Source: Chloroflexales bacterium (lineage in GTDB: Bacteria > Chloroflexota > Chloroflexia > Chloroflexales > Chloroflexaceae). From it: 12,940 bases of DNA. The first letter of the stretch is position 1, and each line of letters opens with the position of its first letter. Shown piece after piece: positions 8,228 to 12,940 of this stretch. The DNA lies in assembly GCA_013336035.1 (NCBI GenBank), contig JAAXUL010000121.1, positions 1 through 12,940 of the forward strand, read 5' to 3'. Position numbers and translations under genes: made by a program. The notes under the pieces were generated by a model. It was not told where the DNA came from. It saw only the letters and a program-made list of their open reading frames with translations, and made no database searches.

Positions 8228-8275
8228 AAGCTCACCACATCCAATCTGCTGCTCAGGCTCACCTGGGAGATCGCT

Positions 8276-8671
8276 ATGGGACGCGTCCTTCTCGTGGCCC
8301 ATTGCCCTGGCTTCCAGAACGCGCTGGCCGGAGTAATCCAGACGCAGAGCCAGCATCAGCTCCAGCTCGTCGGCGCGATGGCCTGGGACGCCGACATCGC
8401 TGGGGCCATCAGCTCACTGCAGCCCGAGGTCGTCGTCCTGGTGCTGGGACTTGAGGTCTGCACCGAGTTGCAGCTCCTCTCCCAGATCCGCCCCCACATC
8501 CCTGGCTGTCGGTTCCTGGTCATCGACACGCTCGGGGAGGTCCGCGCCTGGCAGGCCGAGAGCTGGGATCTAGGAGACGCATTGCTCTGCCTCGAGCAGT
8601 TGCAGGTCGAGCTGGTGCCGACACTCTGCCAGCTGGTCGCTCAGGGTGCTGGAACCACAGCGGTACGGTAG
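8276..8671 (+). CDS. Degenerate receiver-like protein lacking phosphorylation residues
   Basis: A 131-residue protein. The pattern of strands and helices resembles a receiver domain: MGRVLLVAH (strand 1), EVVVLVLGLEV where the phospho-acceptor strand would be, and CRFLVIDTLG as strand 4. The usual Asp-Asp pair after strand 1 is AH (A8, H9), the acceptor Asp position is V56, and the conserved Lys is absent. If it is a receiver it cannot be phosphorylated in the normal way and would act by protein contact. I chose the ATG at 8276 (GGGAGA 6 bases upstream) over an in-frame ATG at 8123: the latter adds 51 residues of unrelated composition with no ribosome-binding site. It lies 92 bp before the GAF-kinase at 8764 and may share its transcript. 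The fold call is tentative. Confidence 0.65.
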   Translation: MGRVLLVAHCPGFQNALAGVIQTQSQHQLQLVGAMAWDADIAGAISSLQPEVVVLVLGLEVCTELQLLSQIRPHIPGCRFLVIDTLGEVRAWQAESWDLGDALLCLEQLQVELVPTLCQLVAQGAGTTAVR

Positions 8672-8763
8672 CCCGCGTTCAGAGCGCTGACCCTCGAGAG
8701 AGAAGACCGTCATCGCCGGGCGCCAACGACGGCGTCCACCTGGAACCCCACGGGAGGGAGCCA

Positions 8764-10089
8764 ATGTGCAGGGCCACCGCGATACTCGCATCTGACGGCG
8801 AGCCGAGTCACTCCTTGCAGGAGCAGATAGCGAAGGGCCATGGGTGGCAACACGCTATGGCAACGCTGGCGCTTCAGGGCTCTGAGGGCCTGACGTTGCC
8901 GGCGATCCTGGCGCAGGTCGCGCAGGAGATGGCCATTCAGATGAGTGGCATCTGTCTGGTGCGCTTCACGCCGGCAGATCGAGAGACTGATGCGCACTGT
9001 GTGGTCGCCGATCAGCAGTCTGGAGCGAGGGCGTGCGACGGAGCGGGGGGAGACGCAGCTGTTGTCGCGCTCCTGGCCCAGCTGAGCCCGCTGGGGGCGG
9101 AGGGGGAAGGCTCACTCCCCTTCCGTGACGGGCAGCCCGCAGTGCATTGGGCGGCAGAGCACTGGGAGCAGCATGTCACAACCGGCGCCGCGCTGCTGCT
9201 CGCGCCCCTGGTCGCGCGCGGTCAGCGGATTGGCGCGATCGAGGTCGTGCTCACGCCACGCGACACTGCAGCTCTGGCACGGCACCAGCGCCTGCTGCGC
9301 TCCCTCGCCGTCTCCGCGGCGGAGGTGATCGATCGCGCCGCTCAGCGTTCACAGCGCCGATCATCAGCAGCCATCGGAGCTGACACGACGATGGGGGAGG
9401 ATGTGCGCCCCCGGCTGGCCCTGCTCGTCCACGATCTGCGTAGTCCCCTCTCCACACTTCGCGTCAGTATCCAGATGCTGGCGAGGCAGCTCCGGGACCC
9501 TCATGAGCTGGAGCGCACGACGCTGACGCGCCTGGCGGAGGTAGCCGATGCGATGGCCGAGCAGCTGGATCAGCAGATTCAGGCCCTGACACCGGCACTG
9601 GCTGCGAGCCAGAGCAGCCGCGGCGAGACCTCGCCACCGGTGGAGTTGGTCGCGCTCACGCGGCTGACGGTGAACTTCTACCAGCAGACTACGTCGCGCC
9701 ACGAGCTGACGATCGATGCCGATGTGAAGGAGCTGCCGGGCCCGTGGTCGCGCCCGCACCTCGAGCGCATCCTCGGCAATCTGCTCGCCAACGCGATCAA
9801 GTACAGCCCGGTCGGCGGCGAGATCCGGGTCTGTTTGGGCCGTGAGGACGACGCCCTTGGCAGCTGGGCGACCCTGAGCGTGCGGAACCACGGCATCGGC
9901 ATCACCGCCAGCGATCTCCCCCTGCTCGCACGGCCGGGCTATCGGGCAAGGAATGTCGGCGCGATCCCTGGGACAGGCTTCGGCCTGGCCAGCGTGCGCG
10001 AGGTCGTTGAGCAGCATGGGGGGACGCTCGCGATCCAGAGCGAGATGGGGCGAAGCACGACCGTCCGAATCTGCTTGCCCCTGGGGTGA
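8764..10089 (+). CDS. GAF-HisKA-HATPase sensor histidine kinase
   Basis: A 441-residue cytoplasmic kinase. Residues about 42-190 are a GAF-like sensor (TLPAILAQVAQEMAIQMSG ... ALLLAPLVARGQRIGAIEVVL). The dimerisation/phosphoacceptor helix has H223 in LALLVHDLRSPLSTLR. The ATPase domain shows the N box (NLLANAIKYSP, N343), a G1 box reading RNHGIGI (374-380) and a G2 box GTGFGLAS (403-410). In most kinases the G1 box is DNGIGI or DxGxG, whose Asp contacts adenine. Here that position is Asn (N375), which may weaken ATP binding or simply be a variant. GGGAGG about 8 bases before the ATG supports the start. No partner regulator with an output domain is adjacent; the receiver-like gene upstream is the nearest candidate partner. 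Confidence 0.9.
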   Translation: MCRATAILASDGEPSHSLQEQIAKGHGWQHAMATLALQGSEGLTLPAILAQVAQEMAIQMSGICLVRFTPADRETDAHCVVADQQSGARACDGAGGDAAVVALLAQLSPLGAEGEGSLPFRDGQPAVHWAAEHWEQHVTTGAALLLAPLVARGQRIGAIEVVLTPRDTAALARHQRLLRSLAVSAAEVIDRAAQRSQRRSSAAIGADTTMGEDVRPRLALLVHDLRSPLSTLRVSIQMLARQLRDPHELERTTLTRLAEVADAMAEQLDQQIQALTPALAASQSSRGETSPPVELVALTRLTVNFYQQTTSRHELTIDADVKELPGPWSRPHLERILGNLLANAIKYSPVGGEIRVCLGREDDALGSWATLSVRNHGIGITASDLPLLARPGYRARNVGAIPGTGFGLASVREVVEQHGGTLAIQSEMGRSTTVRICLPLG

Positions 10090-10109
10090 GCAAGGGCGAT
10101 CCACGGGAG

Positions 10110-10128
10110 TACGTATGGTGATACGCAT
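10110..10128. repeat. Short paired motif (TACGTAT / TACGCAT) before the 92-residue gene
   Basis: TACGTAT (10110-10116) and TACGCAT (10122-10128) are direct repeats with a 12-bp period. The same stretch contains the dyad CGTAT-GGTG-ATACG (10112-10125). It lies in the 108-bp gap between the kinase and the small gene and may be a regulatory site or small hairpin. Confidence 0.3.
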
Positions 10129-10197
10129 AGAGCCCTGGCCCAGCCCGGCGAACGGGGCTCAACCCCATGCCCCTGCCTCATCCCGATGGAGGAACCG

Positions 10198-10476
10198 ATG
10201 GAACGTTACACCTGCCCGCGCGAGTTGCTGCCGGTGATCGAGTCGGCACTGGCGGTCGAGGGCTATGTGATCGAGGAGCCGCTCCAGCGCGCGGTTGGCG
10301 GGAGCCGGGTCACGGTGATGACCCGTGGCGGTGCAGTGATCGCGCTCCACGAAGATCTGGCGCGCGACACGGCCGATATCAACGTCTACCCGGCTGACGA
10401 GGCCGGCAGGCCCACCATCCTGAAGGAGCTGCCGCGCCTCATCCCGACCCCGCTGGGCAAGCGCCGCGCACCCTAA
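10198..10476 (+). CDS. Small protein of unknown function (92 aa)
   Basis: I do not recognise a family. The product begins MERYTCPRELLPVIESALAV and ends in the basic LIPTPLGKRRAP. It looks like a compact alpha/beta fold, with strand-like segments SRVTVMTRGGAVIAL and DINVYPAD. There are no membrane segments and only one Cys (C6). The start at 10198 is preferred over the in-frame ATG at 10186 because the perfect GGAGG (10188-10192) then sits 5 bases upstream. It sits 54 bp before the phosphoribosyltransferase reading frame on the same strand, so the two are probably cotranscribed. Confidence 0.7.
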   Translation: MERYTCPRELLPVIESALAVEGYVIEEPLQRAVGGSRVTVMTRGGAVIALHEDLARDTADINVYPADEAGRPTILKELPRLIPTPLGKRRAP

Positions 10477-10530
10477 CGAAGCGGTGGTAGCTTCTGGGGT
10501 CGCGGTTCGCGTGCTGGCAAGGAAACGACG

Positions 10531-11297
10531 ATGACCCAAAGCGATGGTGTGCGGGACTCGGTTGCGTACCAGGGGCGCCAGTTCGCCGATCGGGCGGCGG
10601 CGGGGCGGGCCCTGGCCGCGCAGCTGATGGACTACGTGGCCCACCCGCAGACGCTGGTGTTGGCCGTGCCGCGCGGCGGCGTGCCGGTGGGCGTGGAAGT
10701 GGCGCGTGCCCTCGGCGCCCCCCTTGAGCTGTTGCCGGTGCGCCGGCTTGGGGTTCCGAGCGACGAACCGCAGGTGCTGGGGGCCATCGCGGAGGGTGGG
10801 CCGCTCTGGTCCTGAACGAGCCGGTGGTGGCGCAGTGCCAGCTTGCGCCAGCGCTGATCACCCAGATCGCCACGCGTGCGACCGAGGAGATCAACCGTCA
10901 GGCATGGGCCTATCGCGGCGCACGTCCGGCACCGGCGCTCCGGGACCGGGCCGTCATCCTGGTGGACGATGGGGTGATGACCGGCATGACCCTGCGTGCG
11001 GCAATCGCCGCCGTCCGGATCCAGGAGCCCGCACAGCTTATTGTCGCGGTGCCGGTCGCTGCCCAGGAGACGGTCGCGGCCCTGGCCCCCCTGGTGGAGG
11101 CGTTCATCGTGGCCGTGATCCCCGCGGCGGTGGGTGCTATCGACCTGTGGTATACCGCATTCCCGGCCCTCAGCGACGACGAGGTGCGGCGCCTGGTGCA
11201 GCAGGTGGCGGAGCTGCGGACGGCGCAGCGCCACATTCCCGATCGGTGCCGCCTGGACGCGCTGGCTGCTCAGCCTGAGCACGCCCCGCAGCGGTGA
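10531..11297 (+). pseudogene. Phosphoribosyltransferase-domain protein, frameshifted
   Basis: Two abutting frames make one type I phosphoribosyltransferase-like protein of about 255 residues. The first frame (10531-10815) carries FADRAAAGRALAAQL and VLAVPRGGVPVGVEVARAL, then fails after GAIAEGG. The second (in-frame from about 10802) resumes with ALVLNEPVVAQ, RATEEINRQAWAYRG, the PRPP-binding signature AVILVDDGVMTGMTLRAA, and DLWYTAFPALSDDEV. Restoring one G in the GGG run at 10798-10800 rejoins them, so a single base is missing. Proteins of this group are widespread and their substrate is uncertain. AAGGAAACG lies just before the ATG. The error could be a sequencing miscall or a real recent mutation, since both halves are otherwise well conserved. 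A GTG at 10824 could restart translation but would lack the N-terminal part. Confidence 0.85.
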
Positions 11298-11354
11298 GGA
11301 GAGTGCGCTGCGAACGAACGATCAGGGTGGCCCTAGCTCAACCGAGGAGGCCCA

Positions 11355-12032
11355 ATGGAGCAATCCCTAGCCACCTATGAGGTGCTTGCTGCACACTACC
11401 TCGCTGCGCTCCGCGCCGGCGATCGGACCACCGCCCTCGTGCTCTGCCGCGAGGCCCTGGCCGCGGCGATCCCGCTCGCGGATCTCTACGAGGAGGTGCT
11501 CCGCCCCGCGCTCTACAAGGTTGGCCAGCTGTGGACGAGCGGCCGGCTCGATGTCGCCGATGAACACCTGATCACCGCGATCACCCGAAGCGTGATGGAC
11601 CAGTGTGCGAGCCTGGTGCTCCCCATCCCCACGGGGCCGCCCACCATCATCGCGACCTGTGTAGGCCCCGAGCTCCACGATCTGGGGGTGCGCATGGTAG
11701 CTGACGGTCTGGAGCTGAGCGGCTGGCCCACGCTCTACCTTGGGGGCAACATACCCCTGGAGGCCATCGTCGCCATGGCCGTGCGGCACCAGGTTGCCGC
11801 CGTCGCCATCTCGATGACAATGGGCAGCCACGCCCGCGACGTGCGCGACCTGGTCGACGCTCTCCGCCAGAGCTTGGTGGGCGCGCAGGTCAAGATCCTG
11901 GTCGGCGGGCAGCCGTTTCAGCGTATTCCCGAGCTGTGGCAGCAGGTGGGCGCGGACGGGACCGCGCCGGATGTCCATGCGGCGATCAGATGGGTGCAGA
12001 CGCACGTCCCGCCGATCGGAGGGCAGCCATGA
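11355..12032 (+). CDS. Stand-alone cobalamin-binding protein, CarH-like sensor without DNA-binding domain
   Basis: A 225-residue protein with two parts. Residues about 8-88 are a helical B12-binding cap (B12-binding_2-like). Residues about 95-215 are a Rossmann-type cobalamin-binding domain with the lower-ligand motif ELHDLG (H108), a variant of DxHxxG, followed by GLELSGWPTLYLGGNIP. The cap contains W60-x9-E70-H71 (LWTSGRLDVADEH), the Wx9EH signature of CarH-type adenosylcobalamin photoreceptors. In Thermus CarH the residue after the Trp is a His that binds cobalt after light exposure; here it is Thr (T61), so photochemistry may differ. The MerR-type DNA-binding domain of CarH is absent, so output must be through partners. 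GAGGAGG precedes the ATG. The stop overlaps the next ATG (12029). Alternative: a corrinoid protein of a methyltransferase, made less likely by the Wx9EH motif and the signalling context. Confidence 0.88.
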   Translation: MEQSLATYEVLAAHYLAALRAGDRTTALVLCREALAAAIPLADLYEEVLRPALYKVGQLWTSGRLDVADEHLITAITRSVMDQCASLVLPIPTGPPTIIATCVGPELHDLGVRMVADGLELSGWPTLYLGGNIPLEAIVAMAVRHQVAAVAISMTMGSHARDVRDLVDALRQSLVGAQVKILVGGQPFQRIPELWQQVGADGTAPDVHAAIRWVQTHVPPIGGQP

Positions 12033-12511
12033 GCATCCCAGCCCAGTGGGACGCAGTCCTGGACGCCCTGGAGCAGCATCGGGCGATGCTGCTCGGGCGG
12101 GTCGCCGACGAGCTGACCTACACCATCCCGCTGCTGGCCGTTCCGCCGGCCGTGGCAGATTTCGCTGCCGTGCACCAACGTCAGATGGCGGCGACGGTGG
12201 CGCGCTTGCACGACGGCCTCCAGGCCGCCCGCCTGCACGAGCAGCTGCTGGTGTACGAGTTCGCCTGGGGGGCGCAGGCACTCAGCCGCTGGGGTGTGAT
12301 GGCCGAGCACCTCGCGCAGCTGATCGACACGTATATCCAGGCTGCGCTTGCCCTAGACTCCTGGGCGCCTGAGGCACGGGGCATCCTGGAGGAGCTGCGG
12401 GACTACCTGCACGGGCTCGCGCATCGCACCTTTCCCCTCCATGCGGAGACGCGGTCCCCCGAAGATGGAGCGCCCCCTGGGATCTGCTTCCAGGCGGAGC
12501 AGGAGGTATGA
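12029..12511 (+). CDS. Helical protein of unknown function, coupled to B12 sensor
   Basis: A 160-residue, almost entirely alpha-helical soluble protein (for example WDAVLDALEQHRAMLLGRVADEL, RLHEQLLVYEFAWGAQALSRW, ILEELRDYLHGLAHRTF) with a loose C-terminal tail. I do not recognise it with confidence. The helix pattern is loosely like the N-terminal helical sensor domains of RsbR-type regulators, and several His residues (H61, H70, H94, H128, H132) could bind a metal or cofactor; both are guesses. The ATG overlaps the B12-protein stop (ATGA at 12029-12032) with GGAGG upstream. Its own stop overlaps the next ATG (12508-12511), so it is translationally coupled on both sides and likely functions with the cobalamin sensor and the CheB-type protein. 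Confidence 0.75.
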   Translation: MSIPAQWDAVLDALEQHRAMLLGRVADELTYTIPLLAVPPAVADFAAVHQRQMAATVARLHDGLQAARLHEQLLVYEFAWGAQALSRWGVMAEHLAQLIDTYIQAALALDSWAPEARGILEELRDYLHGLAHRTFPLHAETRSPEDGAPPGICFQAEQEV

Positions 12512-12627
12512 CACCTTCCAGCGATGGTCTGGATGTCCCTGAGTTTCTGGTGGTCGGTCTCGGCGCCTCCGCTGGCGGCGTCGAAGCTCTCCGCTCGTTC
12601 TTTGCGCACGTACCTGCGACCTCTGGC
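12508..12627 (+). pseudogene. CheB-type methylesterase domain gene (probably CheB/CheR-type), truncated by IS
   Basis: The first 40 codons read FLVVGLGASAGGVEALRSFFAHVPATSG, the N-terminus of a CheB methylesterase domain with the catalytic-Ser motif GASAGG (S21). There is no receiver domain in front, as in CheB/CheR-type fusion proteins that often carry PAS and kinase domains. After codon 40 the homology stops abruptly. The frame runs on to a stop at 12817-12819 through unrelated sequence that is antisense to a transposase. The ATG overlaps the preceding stop (ATGA), so this was the third cistron of the B12-sensor operon. The remainder may lie beyond the right edge after the insertion. The gene is nonfunctional as read, unless the element excises. 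Confidence 0.8.
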
Positions 12628-12715
12628 TGCGTCTCCGACGTAGGCGCAGGAAACCTGCCGTCGAGCGCAGTCTCAGCAAATAAGCATTTGTTCTCATCTC
12701 GACTTTATCCATCTG

Positions 12716-12731
12716 CGCCGCTTACGCGGCG
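12716..12731 (-). terminator. Hairpin at the transposase stop codon
   Basis: CGCCGC (12716-12721) and GCGGCG (12726-12731) pair exactly around a 4-base loop that contains the transposase stop. It may terminate transcription or protect the element from read-through. It has no clear U-tract on either strand, so efficient termination is uncertain. Confidence 0.35.
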
Positions 12732-12940
12732 TAGGCGACCGCATCCGTCAGCCGAACGAGCAGGGCCTTGGGGATTTGCACCATGTCGGGTTCCTCGGGT
12801 GACAGCCAAGAAATCGTGACTGGCCAAAGGTGCTGGCGCACGAAGGCCAGGGTGTCGCTGAAGGTCGGTAGGGCCTTGGTGTACCAGGCGGTGTACTGCT
12901 TCCCGTCTTCGTGACCCTTTGAGGTAGCGACATCGTGGCC
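12722..12940 (-). CDS. Transposase, C-terminal part (N-terminus beyond right edge)
   Basis: The minus strand is open from the right edge to a TAA at 12722-12724, giving 72 residues: SKGHEDGKQYTAWYTKALP, FSDTLAFVRQHLWPVTISW, then DMVQIPKALLVRLTDAVAYAA. This is the ending I associate with DDE-type transposases of the IS701/IS4-like groups; the subfamily is uncertain from the tail alone. No catalytic residues are within the window. The stop codon lies in the loop of the hairpin at 12716-12731. Confidence 0.75.
   Translation of the reverse strand, partial: GHDVATSKGHEDGKQYTAWYTKALPTFSDTLAFVRQHLWPVTISWLSPEEPDMVQIPKALLVRLTDAVAYAA

Larger units (their letters stand above)
12628..12940. mobile_element. 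Insertion sequence, left end (partial, continues past right edge)
   Basis: The element begins where cheB homology ends, near 12627-12632, and carries a transposase gene on the minus strand reading in from the right. The terminal ~95 bp (12628-12721) are noncoding and more AT-rich than the surroundings. They contain the dyads GCAGG-AAA-CCTGC and CAAAT-AAGC-ATTTG (12677-12690), plausible transposase-binding or terminal structures. The exact end, inverted repeat and target duplication cannot be fixed without the other end. Confidence 0.75.

Noticed and set aside
8123..8275. N-terminal extension of the receiver-like gene
   Set aside because: No ribosome-binding site at 8123; the extension covers the repeat region and a possible promoter, while 8276 has GGGAGA at proper spacing.
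10130..10160. GAGCCC / GGGCTC dyad after the kinase as a terminator
   Set aside because: Short stem, 19-base loop, no T-run; such dyads occur often by chance at this GC content.
11367..12281. A 304-codon minus-strand open frame
   Set aside because: Antisense to the B12-binding and helical protein genes, whose frames carry family motifs and good ribosome-binding sites.
1..12940. tRNA, rRNA, CRISPR array or prophage genes
   Set aside because: No cloverleaf-like or rRNA-like segment, no regularly spaced repeats, and no phage structural genes were seen on either strand.

Overview
The window is GC-rich and almost wholly made of signal-transduction genes: tandem PAS and GAF sensors, receiver domains, NarL-type and HisKA-type histidine kinases, a B12-binding protein and the start of a CheB-type methylesterase. 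This density of PAS/GAF hybrid kinases, together with a CarH-like cobalamin module, resembles filamentous Chloroflexota, though Cyanobacteria or other large-genome bacteria cannot be excluded. The taxonomic guess rests on composition and gene content only.

Left part, minus strand (1-2520). A GAF-domain protein runs off the left edge (start at 541). It has a good promoter at 625-653 and a leader hairpin at 564-585. Upstream of it lies a decayed hybrid sensor gene (681-2520). This carries an in-frame nonsense codon in the receiver, a one-base frameshift in the PAS region, and a large internal deletion that joins a GAF domain directly to the tail of a second receiver, so the kinase core is gone.

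Divergent junction (2521-2921). The pseudogene and the next gene are head-to-head paralogues. Their receivers, ribosome-binding regions and leader lengths correspond. A perfect 12-bp inverted repeat (2682-2693 / 2750-2761) places a TATACT -10-like box about 160 bp in front of each start codon.

Centre, plus strand (2922-8002). A 1475-residue kinase has the order REC-PAS-PAS-GAF-PAS-PAS-PAS-PAS-GAF-HisKA_3-HATPase. Its stop overlaps the start of a NarL/LuxR-type response regulator by 4 bp, giving a clear cognate two-component pair.

Right part, plus strand (8276-12627). In order come a degenerate receiver-like protein with no phosphorylation residues, a GAF-HisKA-HATPase kinase, a 92-residue unknown protein, a frameshifted phosphoribosyltransferase, a stand-alone CarH-like B12-binding protein, a helical unknown protein, and the first 40 codons of a CheB-domain (probably CheB/CheR-type) gene. 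The last three start codons are coupled through ATGA overlaps. The cheB-like gene is cut off by an insertion sequence whose transposase (minus strand) reads in from the right edge.

The most interesting point is the coupled set of CarH-like cobalamin sensor without a DNA-binding domain, helical partner, and methylesterase-domain protein. Together with the neighbouring kinase and pseudo-receiver it could be a light- or B12-responsive signalling module, disabled here by the insertion. That functional link is inference.
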